From NCBI RefSeq assembly GCF_020723905.1, contig NZ_DYHZ01000001.1, forward strand, positions 117,501-181,500: DNA of 64,000 nt, given 5' to 3'. Below are positions 56,544 through 64,000 of the stretch, piece after piece. The notes beneath the pieces are model-generated. The model saw nothing but the letters and a program-made list of their open reading frames with translations. It was not told where the DNA came from and did not search any database. Source of the stretch: Anaerolinea thermophila. GTDB lineage: Bacteria > Chloroflexota > Anaerolineae > Anaerolineales > Anaerolineaceae. The translations under genes and the position numbers were made by a program. Position 1 is the first letter of the stretch, and each line of letters opens with the position of its first letter.

Positions 56544-57416
56544 ATGCTTGTCAAACTCATTACAGGCATCATCCTTGCAGGTTTAATTTCAGGTGCGGCA
56601 TATCGAGTGCGCTCGCTCAACCAATCCGGCTTCTGGGCGGCGCTAATCCTTGGAACAATCATCTTCGGTATGGGTGGGCTTGCATGGGCAATTGCCCTGC
56701 TGGCTTTTTTTGTTTCGTCCTCGCTCCTTTCCCGGGCAGGAAGACAGCGGAAGAAAACACTGGAAGAAAAATATTCCAAAGGGCATCAGCGTGACGCATG
56801 GCAGGTTCTCGCCAACGGTGGGCTGGCAGGTGGGATGGCGCTTCTCCATGCCTTTATGCCCCACTCTCCCCTTCCCTGGGTAGGCTTCATTGCCGCGCTT
56901 GCCGCCGCCAATGCAGATACCTGGGCAACAGAACTGGGCTCCCTCAGTCCTTCTGCCCCTCGCCTCATTACCAGTCTGCGCCCGGTGGAACGCGGTACTT
57001 CAGGGGGCATCAGCCCGCTGGGAATGCTGGCGGCGCTGGCGGGATCAGCCCTGCTGGCTGTAGTTGGGGTGATCTTCTGGAACGGCTTTATCCTGCCCAT
57101 TCCTGCAGGGGTACCTTTTACGCTGGTGGATTTGCTGGGTGGTGTGCCTGTTCTGCCTCCCCCCGGCGGCAGGGAGATATGGCTGGTGATCTTCACGCTG
57201 AGCGGATGGATTGGCTCTCTGGTGGATTCGCTTCTGGGGGCAACCGTGCAAGCCATCTACTGGTGCCCTGCCTGCGAGAAAGAAACCGAACAGCATCCCT
57301 ACCATACCTGTGGCGCCCACACCCACAGTTTGCGAGGCTGGACATGGATGAATAACGACATGGTTAATCTGATCTGTACAGTTTCTGCGGCGATATATGC
57401 CGTCCTCTTCCTTTGA
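56544..57416 (+). CDS. DUF92-family membrane protein (VTE6-like)
   Basis: 290 residues, about seven helices. Family motifs include GAAYRVRSLNQSGFWAALILGTIIFGMGGL, SSLLSRAGRQRKK, RDAWQVLANGGLAGGMAL, AAANADTWATELGSLS and SLRPVERGTSGGISPLG. Plant VTE6 members are phytyl-phosphate kinases; bacterial relatives may phosphorylate isoprenyl phosphates. Near the C-terminus a CPACEKETEQHPYHTCGA stretch may bind metal. Confidence 0.88.
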   Translation: MLVKLITGIILAGLISGAAYRVRSLNQSGFWAALILGTIIFGMGGLAWAIALLAFFVSSSLLSRAGRQRKKTLEEKYSKGHQRDAWQVLANGGLAGGMALLHAFMPHSPLPWVGFIAALAAANADTWATELGSLSPSAPRLITSLRPVERGTSGGISPLGMLAALAGSALLAVVGVIFWNGFILPIPAGVPFTLVDLLGGVPVLPPPGGREIWLVIFTLSGWIGSLVDSLLGATVQAIYWCPACEKETEQHPYHTCGAHTHSLRGWTWMNNDMVNLICTVSAAIYAVLFL

Positions 57417-57440
57417 AAAGGTTATTCGCCGGTGATAAAT

Positions 57441-57475
57441 AAAACGGGCGCTCTCCCAGAAAGCGCCCGTTTTTT
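57441..57475. terminator. Bidirectional terminator
   Basis: Stem AAAACGGGCGCT / AGCGCCCGTTTT, 9-nt loop, T tract on the plus strand and A-rich opposite. It separates DUF92 and the convergent nuo operon. Confidence 0.93.
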
Positions 57476-57493
57476 CCTCCCATTGAGGTGAAA

Positions 57494-58942
57494 CTAGGGG
57501 AAACGTAAAAACGCCGTGGAAGCCAGATCCAGCAATTGCCAGGGGATGAACGCCAGTAACAGAGTTGCCCCTGCCGATACCACTGCCAGCAAATTCACCC
57601 ACACCTCCCGGCGCGCTTCCGTTTCGCCCGGCTGCATGAACATGACCACCACCACACGCAGGTAGTAATAAGCAGAGAAGAGCGAGGTCAGCAAACCAAT
57701 CAGCGCCAGCCAGACCAGCCCCCCTTCCAGTGCGGTGCGGAAGAGATAAAACTTCCCCCAGAAACCCAGCGTGGGTGGTACGCCAATATAAGACACCATG
57801 GCAATCATCATGGCTACTGCAAGCCATGGGTGTCGCCGCGCCAGCCCGGCGTAATCGGCAATTTGCAAGCCCTTTCCATCCTCTTTTTCCACTGCCGCCA
57901 CAACTGCCCAGGCAGCAAAACTGGCAAAGAGGTATCCAATCATGTAGAACAGCCCGGCGGCAATGGAATCAGAAGCCACCTCACCCTGTCCGTAAGGAAC
58001 AAATGCCATGAGTAAGTAACCGGCGCTGGCAATGCTGGAATACGCCAGCAGACGTTTGATATCGGTCTGAACCAGTGCAAGCACATTTCCCACAATCATG
58101 GTCAGCGCCGCCAGAACACCCAATACAGGCGAAATTTGCGCTGCAACCGAGGGAAAGGCAATGACAAACACCCGTAGAAGCGCTGCCAGCGCGGCAATCT
58201 TCACACTTACCGACATCCAGCCGGTCACCGGCGTAGGCGCTCCCTGATACACATCCGGCGCCCAGGAATGGAACGGCACCACCGCCAGTTTGAATGCCAG
58301 TCCCACCAGCAGCAATGCCACCCCCAGCATCAGGAAGACCGTCTGTACAGCCCCGCCCTGAATGGCTGAGACTATGCCCGCCAGGTTAGTGTGCATCGTG
58401 GCACCGTACAGGAAAGCCACCCCGTAGAGGAGGAATGCCGAAGAGAAAGCGCCAAGCAGGAAGTATTTGAGCGCGGCTTCTTCCGAGGATATTTTGCCGC
58501 GCACCAGTCCAGACATGACATACAGCGGGATTGAGAACAGTTCCAACGCCAGGAAGAGAACGATCAGGTCATACGCCTGGACCATGATCATCATGCCCGC
58601 CGTAGAGATAAGCATCAAGGCGCAACACTCACTGCGCTCGATATTCATACGGCGCATGTAGTCATACGAAAGCATGATGGCAAACAGAGAGGAAATTAAC
58701 AACAGGGTATTGGTGAACGAAGCAAACCCATCCAATACCACCATACCGTTAAAGCCCGTTTGAGAATACCCCGTCAGGGCAAAATTAACCCCCAATCCTG
58801 CGGCAGCGCCTATGCCTGATAGAAGAGGGGTGATCCCTTTGCGATTGGTGGGGAGGAACAAATCCACCACCAGCATGATCACGCCCCAAGCCAGCAAAAC
58901 AATTGCCGGAAGGAGGGTAAGGAAATCGCTCAAAGTCATCAT
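57494..58942 (-). CDS. nuoN: NADH-quinone oxidoreductase subunit N
   Basis: Proton-pumping antiporter-like subunit of complex I, 482 residues with 14 predicted helices. It has the helix with LALELFSIPLYVM and LLLVGLAFKLAVVPFHSWAPDVYQGAPTPVTGWMSV carrying the functional Lys. Last gene of the operon, directly before the terminator. Confidence 0.95.
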   Translation of the reverse strand: MMTLSDFLTLLPAIVLLAWGVIMLVVDLFLPTNRKGITPLLSGIGAAAGLGVNFALTGYSQTGFNGMVVLDGFASFTNTLLLISSLFAIMLSYDYMRRMNIERSECCALMLISTAGMMIMVQAYDLIVLFLALELFSIPLYVMSGLVRGKISSEEAALKYFLLGAFSSAFLLYGVAFLYGATMHTNLAGIVSAIQGGAVQTVFLMLGVALLLVGLAFKLAVVPFHSWAPDVYQGAPTPVTGWMSVSVKIAALAALLRVFVIAFPSVAAQISPVLGVLAALTMIVGNVLALVQTDIKRLLAYSSIASAGYLLMAFVPYGQGEVASDSIAAGLFYMIGYLFASFAAWAVVAAVEKEDGKGLQIADYAGLARRHPWLAVAMMIAMVSYIGVPPTLGFWGKFYLFRTALEGGLVWLALIGLLTSLFSAYYYLRVVVVMFMQPGETEARREVWVNLLAVVSAGATLLLAFIPWQLLDLASTAFLRFP

Positions 58943-58952
58943 CGTCGCCTCC

Positions 58953-60452
58953 TTAGCGGATTGCCATCGCCGCAGTCTGAACAGTTGCGAGCAGTTGCGA
59001 GACGGTTGGGTTCATCAGGTTGAAGAAGAATGATGGATACAGCCCGATCCACAAAATTACCACCAGGATGGGCAACAGTGTCAGCACTTCGCGGAGATTC
59101 ATGTCTTTGAGGGAGAGATTCTCAGCGTGTTTGATCGGTCCAAGGAAAACACGCTCAAACATCACCAGCAGATAAACCGCGGCAAGAATGACGCCCAGCG
59201 CCCCCAGACCCGCAAACCACGGCGAGCCCAGCGTGCTGGAAGAGAAAGACCCCAGCAGAATGGTGAATTCACCCACAAACCCGTTGAGCGCGGGCAATCC
59301 CGCCGAAGAAAGGCTGACAAACAACATCACCGCGCCGAGAACCGGCACTACTTTCCAGATGCCCCCGTAGGCAGACATCTGGCGGGTATGCCGCCGTTCG
59401 TACAACATCCCTACCAGCAAGAAGAGCGCGCCGGTGCTCAACCCGTGATTGACCATCTGTAAAATGCTTCCCGCCAATCCCTGCGCTGTCAGGGCAAAAA
59501 TCCCCAGCATGACAAAGCCCAGATGGCTGACCGAGGAATAAGCAACCAGTTTCTTGACATCCGTCTGAGCAAAGGAAACCACTGCGCCGTAGAGAATGCC
59601 CACAACTGCCAGCGCCGCCATGTAAGGCGCCAGTTGGAGCGTGGCTTCCGGAAAGAGGGGGAGGTTAAAGCGCAGGAAACCATAGGACCCCATCTTGAGG
59701 AGCACCCCCGCCAGGATGACCGAGCCAGCCGTAGGGGCTTCCACGTGAGCATCGGGCAACCAGGTATGGAGGGGCCACATGGGCACTTTGATGGCAAACG
59801 CCAGGGCAAATGCCAGCCACAGCCAGACCTGGGCGCCGGCAAAGGCTTCACGGGCATGAGTCAGTTCACTCAGCGAGAATGTCCCTGACGTCAAGCCCAG
59901 ATAGAGAATGGCAAGGAGCATTAACACCGAGCCAAACATGGTAAAAAGGAAAAACTTAACCGCGGCATAAATCCGGCGTTCGCCGCCCCAGATGCCAATG
60001 AGGAAATACATGGGGATGAGGGTAAATTCCCAGAAGATATAGAACAGCACCAAATCCTGTGCCGTGAAGACGCCCAGCATGCCCGTTTCAAGAAGCAGGA
60101 AGAACATCATAAACCCTTTGACCCGCTCCTGAACGGCACTCCACGTCGAAAGCAGTGCCAGCGGCGTAAGGAATGTGGTCAGCAGGACCATGAGCATGCT
60201 CAGCCCATCTGCACCCATGGCAAAAGTAATTTGCGAACCAGACAGGCGGAACCAGGGCTGATCAAAGACCAGTTGCAAGCCCCCCTCGCCCATGCGGAAC
60301 TGTGCCAGTGCCCAAAGCGACAGTCCAAAGGTTACCAGCGAAGTCAACAGCGCCACCCAGCGCAGGGCAGATTTTTGTTCCTCTTTGAGGAAAAGGAGAA
60401 CCAGAAATCCCACCAGGGGGGAGAAGGTCAGCAAAATCAACGTGTAGTCCAT
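58953..60452 (-). CDS. nuoM: NADH-quinone oxidoreductase subunit M
   Basis: Proton-pumping subunit, 499 residues. Helix-5 glutamate region FYIFWEFTLIPMYFLIGIWGG, helix-7/8 region FAIKVPMWPLHTWLPDAHVEAPTAGSVILAGVLLKMGSYGFLRF, and YSSVSHLGFVMLG are all conserved. Ten bp upstream of nuoN. Confidence 0.97.
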   Translation of the reverse strand: MDYTLILLTFSPLVGFLVLLFLKEEQKSALRWVALLTSLVTFGLSLWALAQFRMGEGGLQLVFDQPWFRLSGSQITFAMGADGLSMLMVLLTTFLTPLALLSTWSAVQERVKGFMMFFLLLETGMLGVFTAQDLVLFYIFWEFTLIPMYFLIGIWGGERRIYAAVKFFLFTMFGSVLMLLAILYLGLTSGTFSLSELTHAREAFAGAQVWLWLAFALAFAIKVPMWPLHTWLPDAHVEAPTAGSVILAGVLLKMGSYGFLRFNLPLFPEATLQLAPYMAALAVVGILYGAVVSFAQTDVKKLVAYSSVSHLGFVMLGIFALTAQGLAGSILQMVNHGLSTGALFLLVGMLYERRHTRQMSAYGGIWKVVPVLGAVMLFVSLSSAGLPALNGFVGEFTILLGSFSSSTLGSPWFAGLGALGVILAAVYLLVMFERVFLGPIKHAENLSLKDMNLREVLTLLPILVVILWIGLYPSFFFNLMNPTVSQLLATVQTAAMAIR

Positions 60453-60461
60453 GGGCTCTCC

Positions 60462-62459
60462 TTAACGCATCCAGATGAGATAAGACAGTATTGCCGCCAC
60501 ACCCAGAACGATGAGCAGGGCATAAGAACGCAGAATACCATTCTGAACCACCCGTAAACCCTCACCGGCACGTACAGAAAGCCACGCCAGCCCGCCAGAA
60601 ACGGCATCAATCACACCCTGATCCACCGGTGAGGCGAGGAAGTGTGCCAGCGCTTCGTAAGGACGCACAATGATAGCATGGTACAGTTCATCCACTTTCC
60701 ATTTGTTCGCCATACCGCGCCACAGCACACCCAGACGGGTTAACGGATCGGGTTGTCTGTAATCTGTAAGCGGTTGAATCACAGCATAAATGGCGTAGGC
60801 TAACCCCAATCCTCCTAAAGCCACCAGCACGGAAATGAGCGCGGTGAGCGGGGCAAACTCAGAAGGTTGAATGCCTTCCAGAGTGTGCTCCAGCCAGTGC
60901 TCCAGCCCCCAACTGCCGGGGAAGTTCAGCAACCCGCCCAGCGCAGAGAGGATTGCCAGCCCCACCAGCGGCAGGGTGATAATGGCGCTGTTTTCCCGCG
61001 CCGCGCCTGCCGCGCGCGTGCGCACCGTACCGCCAAAGACCATCACCAGTTGACGCCCCATGTAGAAAGCCGTCAGGAAAGCGGTAATCAGCAAAATCCA
61101 GAAAATTGCCAGATGATCCTTCTCTGCGGCGTGCAAAATTTCATCTTTGGAGAAGAAGCCCGACAGAGGAGCAATTCCCGAGAGAGCCAGCGCACCGATC
61201 AGGTACACCCAGAAGGTTAAGGGCATGCGATCCTTCAAGCCGCCCATGTTACGCATGTCCTGCGGGTCAAAGTCATCATGCCCGTGCTCATCGGTATGGG
61301 CATGTGCGCGGGCATGCCCTGCCTCTATCCCCAGAATGACAGAACCGGCGGCAAGGAACAGCAGGGCTTTGAAGAAGGCGTGCGTGGTAAGGTGGAACAT
61401 TGCTGCCACACCGGCGCCCATACCTGCCGCCGCCACCATGAACCCTAACTGAGAAATGGTGGAGTACGCCAGAACCCGCTTGATGTCAAACTGGGCAATG
61501 GCAATGGTTGCGGCAAAGAACGCCGTCAGCGCGCCAACCCACATCACCACCGTTTGGGCTTCTGGAACCAGACTGTACAGCGGTGTGGAACGTACCACCA
61601 GATAAACGCCCGCTGTCACCATCGTGGCGGCATGGATGAGGGCTGAGACTGGCGTCGGACCAGCCATGGCATCGGGCAACCAGACATAGAGGGGAATTTG
61701 CGCTGATTTACCCGTCACGCCAAGAAGCATGAAAAGAGTCATTGCCAGAAGCACGCCCGGAGTCGCCGCCGCCAGCACAGGAGCCTGTTCGAACACTCCG
61801 GCAAACTCCAGCGTACCAAAATGCTGGAACATCAGGAAGAGTGCGATGAGCAAGCCAAAATCGCCCACACGGTTGACAATGAAGGCTTTCTTCGCCGCCT
61901 GCGCGTTGGCAATGCCATCTTTGCCTTTCTCAAACCAGAAGCCTATCAAGAGGTAAGAACATAAGCCAACGCCTTCCCACCCGACAAAGAGCATCAGGTA
62001 GTTATCGGCGCTGACCAGAATCATCATCATGGCGATGAAGAGGTTAAAGTACACAAAGAAACGACGATAGCGTCCCGGGTCTCCATTGTGACGCACGTCT
62101 TCATGCATGTACCCTGTGGCGTAAATGTGGATAAGCAACCCCACCCCTGAAACCACCAGCATCATGGTCACCGAAAGGGTATCCACGCGGAACGCCCAGT
62201 TGACCACAAAATCACCCACCTGAATCCACTGCAGGAACGGCACGCTGGCTCCCTCTGGATGGGCTTGCAGGGCAAAGAAGAGAGACAAGGCAACCCCGAA
62301 GGACGCCAGCGTAGCCAGACTGGCTACTGCACCGGAGAACTTCTCACCAAAGCGTTTTCCAAACAGCAGATTCAAAATCAAGCCGATGAGAGGAAAGAAA
62401 ACCACCCACGGGACGGCTTGAAAGGCAGGCAAAATTTCATTCGCAGTTGAAAGCGGCAT
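60462..62459 (-). CDS. nuoL: NADH-quinone oxidoreductase subunit L
   Basis: Largest pumping subunit, 665 residues. The ATG at 62459 follows GGGAGGAA and is preferred to 62471. Motifs: SADNYLMLFVGWEGVGLCSYLLIGFWFEK, KSAQIPLYVWLPDAMAGPTPVSALIHAATMVTAGVYLVVRS, YSTISQLGFM. A C-terminal extension with the long lateral helix is present. A His-rich loop (HARAHAHTDEHGHDD, about residue 380) sits between helices. Confidence 0.97.
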   Translation of the reverse strand: MPLSTANEILPAFQAVPWVVFFPLIGLILNLLFGKRFGEKFSGAVASLATLASFGVALSLFFALQAHPEGASVPFLQWIQVGDFVVNWAFRVDTLSVTMMLVVSGVGLLIHIYATGYMHEDVRHNGDPGRYRRFFVYFNLFIAMMMILVSADNYLMLFVGWEGVGLCSYLLIGFWFEKGKDGIANAQAAKKAFIVNRVGDFGLLIALFLMFQHFGTLEFAGVFEQAPVLAAATPGVLLAMTLFMLLGVTGKSAQIPLYVWLPDAMAGPTPVSALIHAATMVTAGVYLVVRSTPLYSLVPEAQTVVMWVGALTAFFAATIAIAQFDIKRVLAYSTISQLGFMVAAAGMGAGVAAMFHLTTHAFFKALLFLAAGSVILGIEAGHARAHAHTDEHGHDDFDPQDMRNMGGLKDRMPLTFWVYLIGALALSGIAPLSGFFSKDEILHAAEKDHLAIFWILLITAFLTAFYMGRQLVMVFGGTVRTRAAGAARENSAIITLPLVGLAILSALGGLLNFPGSWGLEHWLEHTLEGIQPSEFAPLTALISVLVALGGLGLAYAIYAVIQPLTDYRQPDPLTRLGVLWRGMANKWKVDELYHAIIVRPYEALAHFLASPVDQGVIDAVSGGLAWLSVRAGEGLRVVQNGILRSYALLIVLGVAAILSYLIWMR

Positions 62460-62478
62460 GATTCCTCCCAAAATTGCC

Positions 62479-62781
62479 TTATCCCTTGAGGGTATTCATC
62501 TGGTCAATGTCCACACTGCGTTTAGAGCGGAAAATTTCCACCATCAACGCCAAGCCAATGGCAACTTCTGCCGCTGCCACCGTCATTACAAAGAACACTA
62601 CCACCTGAGCCGAAAGGGCGTTGTACATGCGAGCAAAGGTGATGAAAGCCAGATTGGAGGCGTTAAACATCATTTCAAGCGACATGAAAACCACCAGCGC
62701 GTTTCGTCGTAAAAGGACGCCCAGCGCCCCCAACACAAAAAGCACGACAGAGAGGATGAGATAATAAGATGCGGGTACCAT
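62479..62781 (-). CDS. nuoK: NADH-quinone oxidoreductase subunit K
   Basis: Three-helix subunit, 100 residues, with the conserved Glu pair: [14 protein letters not shown] and [18 protein letters not shown]. One base separates it from nuoJ. Confidence 0.97.
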   Translation of the reverse strand: MVPASYYLILSVVLFVLGALGVLLRRNALVVFMSLEMMFNASNLAFITFARMYNALSAQVVVFFVMTVAAAEVAIGLALMVEIFRSKRSVDIDQMNTLKG

Positions 62782-62782
62782 G

Positions 62783-63322
62783 TCACTCCTTTGCCTCCGG
62801 TTTTCGATAGAGTTCCCGTCTGTGTGAAATTTCTTCTGAACGGGAAAGCACCACAGCGCCCACCACGGCTACCAGCAAGATGAACGCCACAATTTGAACC
62901 GGCAATACATATTGCGAGAACAAGACGCGCCCCACTTCAACCGGTGCGCCAAAGCCTTTTTCCGGCGCCGCCAGCATTCCCAGATCACCCGCCTGTTGGG
63001 TGATCGCCAAACCCAAATTTACTGCCAGCACCAGTCCCAGCGCCATGGCAATAAACCGCTGCCAGCGCAACGGTTCTCCCCCGGGCAGACGTTCTGCTCC
63101 CAGAAGCATCACCACAAAAAGGAAAAGCACGATCACCGAACCGGCATACACGGTGATTTGAGACAGCGCAATAAACGGAGCCCCCAGAATCAGGTACAAA
63201 ATGGCGACGGTAGCAAAATTCAGCACCAAAAACAGCGCGGAGTAGATCGCGTTGCGGGTAATCAGCATGCTGATGGCACAACCAACCGCTACAAACGCCA
63301 GAACAAAGAAAACGATGATCAT
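62783..63322 (-). CDS. nuoJ: NADH-quinone oxidoreductase subunit J
   Basis: 179 residues, five helices. The conserved helix-3 pi-bulge region [25 protein letters not shown] is intact. Confidence 0.95.
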   Translation of the reverse strand: MIIVFFVLAFVAVGCAISMLITRNAIYSALFLVLNFATVAILYLILGAPFIALSQITVYAGSVIVLFLFVVMLLGAERLPGGEPLRWQRFIAMALGLVLAVNLGLAITQQAGDLGMLAAPEKGFGAPVEVGRVLFSQYVLPVQIVAFILLVAVVGAVVLSRSEEISHRRELYRKPEAKE

Positions 63323-63352
63323 TCCATTCCCCTCCTGAAGGAGATACCCCGC

Positions 63353-63844
63353 CTAATCTTGCGGGTCTTGCATGGCAGGAACTGCGCGCACATAAACCCC
63401 CGGCGGCGTTTGCTGAGGGGTGGGTTTTCCACCCTCCGGCACCGGCTCAAGCAACATCTCTTTGGTGTAAATAGACTGATGCCGGTCGGTAAAAGACAAC
63501 TCATAATTATCGCCCAGCACAATGGCTTCGGTTGGACAGGCATCTTCGCAGAAACCGCAGAAGATACAGCGAAGCATGTTGATTTCATAAACCCGCGCAT
63601 ACCGTTCACCGGGAGAATAGCGCTCTTCGTCGGTGTTCTCCGCTGCCTCAACGAAAATTGCATCTGCAGGGCATGCCGCGGCGCATAACGAGCACCCGAT
63701 ACATTTCTCCAGACCGTTTTCGTAGCGTTTAAGCACATGGCGTCCTTTAAAGCGGGTGCGTACCGGGCGTTTTTCTTCCGGATATTGAATGGTCACTGGC
63801 TTTCCAGCCCATTCTTTCAACGTGGTCAGCAAACCTTTGAACAT
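63353..63844 (-). CDS. nuoI: NADH-quinone oxidoreductase subunit I
   Basis: Two-cluster ferredoxin-like subunit, 163 residues. Iron-sulfur motifs [12 protein letters not shown] and [12 protein letters not shown] carry electrons toward quinone. The C-terminal tail (about 30 residues) is Pro-rich. Confidence 0.97.
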   Translation of the reverse strand: MFKGLLTTLKEWAGKPVTIQYPEEKRPVRTRFKGRHVLKRYENGLEKCIGCSLCAAACPADAIFVEAAENTDEERYSPGERYARVYEINMLRCIFCGFCEDACPTEAIVLGDNYELSFTDRHQSIYTKEMLLEPVPEGGKPTPQQTPPGVYVRAVPAMQDPQD

Positions 63845-63858
63845 CCACCACCTCCTGA

Positions 63859-64000
63859 TTACTTAACCAGTAAAACCATCGCCGCTGTGACCAGCACTGA
63901 AAGCAGAGAAAGCGGGAAAAGCACCTTCCAGCCAAATGCCATCAGACGGTCGTAACGGATCCGCGGCAGAGTTGCTCGAACCCAGATGAACCCAAATAAC
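63859..64000 (-). CDS. nuoH: NADH-quinone oxidoreductase subunit H, C-terminal part only
   Basis: Visible C-terminus [33 protein letters not shown] followed by a last helix and stop at 63859; this is the NuoH signature of the quinone-site subunit. The rest lies beyond the window. The gap to nuoI is 14 bp. Confidence 0.95.
   Translation of the reverse strand, partial: LFGFIWVRATLPRIRYDRLMAFGWKVLFPLSLLSVLVTAAMVLLVK

Overview
The window is about 64 kb of densely packed, moderately GC-rich bacterial chromosome with no plasmid, phage or insertion-sequence signature. Its content fits an anaerobic, fermentative member of the Chloroflexota, most likely class Anaerolineae. That assignment is an inference from gene content, not from a marker tree. 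The clues are single-chain glycyl-tRNA synthetase, many exported LysM/LCP proteins and lipoproteins with long Thr-Pro linkers, an OppA-type transporter beside GH4 glycosidases, a rubrerythrin and a proton-pumping complex I.

Region by region. 1-1816: a sugar-binding lipoprotein (cut by the window edge) and its ROK repressor, with a palindromic operator on the ROK promoter. 2045-6351: a membrane histidine-kinase-like protein lacking the phospho-acceptor histidine, followed by a double-LysM protein and an LCP cell-wall ligase. 6435-8770: a tyrosine-recombinase-fold protein without catalytic residues, convergent with tilS. 8868-22342: a probable alpha-galactoside regulon with a single-chain hybrid sensor/regulator (LacI-like sensor, GAF, kinase, receiver, AraC DNA-binding domain), a receiver with Asp changed to Glu, a complete OppA-type ABC transporter, a small membrane protein and two GH4 enzymes, ending at a strong terminator. 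22460-24281: a beta-propeller/SH3 lipoprotein and a LuxR-type remnant. 24337-32566 (minus strand): glycyl-tRNA synthetase, LysM protein, primase and a large beta-helix surface protein.

32853-38420 (plus strand): PCu(A)C copper chaperone, thpR, rsfS (probable CTG start), tRNA-Gln, glmU, a CBS/CorC protein, cdd and recO. 38431-39294: a PHB-type regulator and phasin-like protein under a promoter carrying two 17-bp palindromes. 39411-44240: a six-GAF diguanylate cyclase and a YccF protein. 44318-46469: arsenite efflux (Acr3/ArsR) and rubrerythrin. 46626-57416: a sugar epimerase, an IMP-dehydrogenase-family enzyme with an atypical flap, then a tight cluster: 3-methyladenine glycosylase, lipoyl-like/NeuD-like fusion, bactofilin, CPBP protein, degenerate prolyl-tRNA-synthetase-like protein, lipoprotein, DegT aminotransferase, PH-domain protein and DUF92 protein. 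57494-64000 (minus strand): nuoN, M, L, K, J, I and part of nuoH.

The most unusual points are the one-piece hybrid regulator and its transporter/GH4 neighbourhood, several paralogues that keep a fold but have lost catalytic residues (kinase, receiver, recombinase, ProRS-like, CPBP, IMPDH flap), the lipoyl-NeuD fusion, and three self-regulated promoters where a palindrome sits on the core promoter (ROK, PhaR-like, ArsR).
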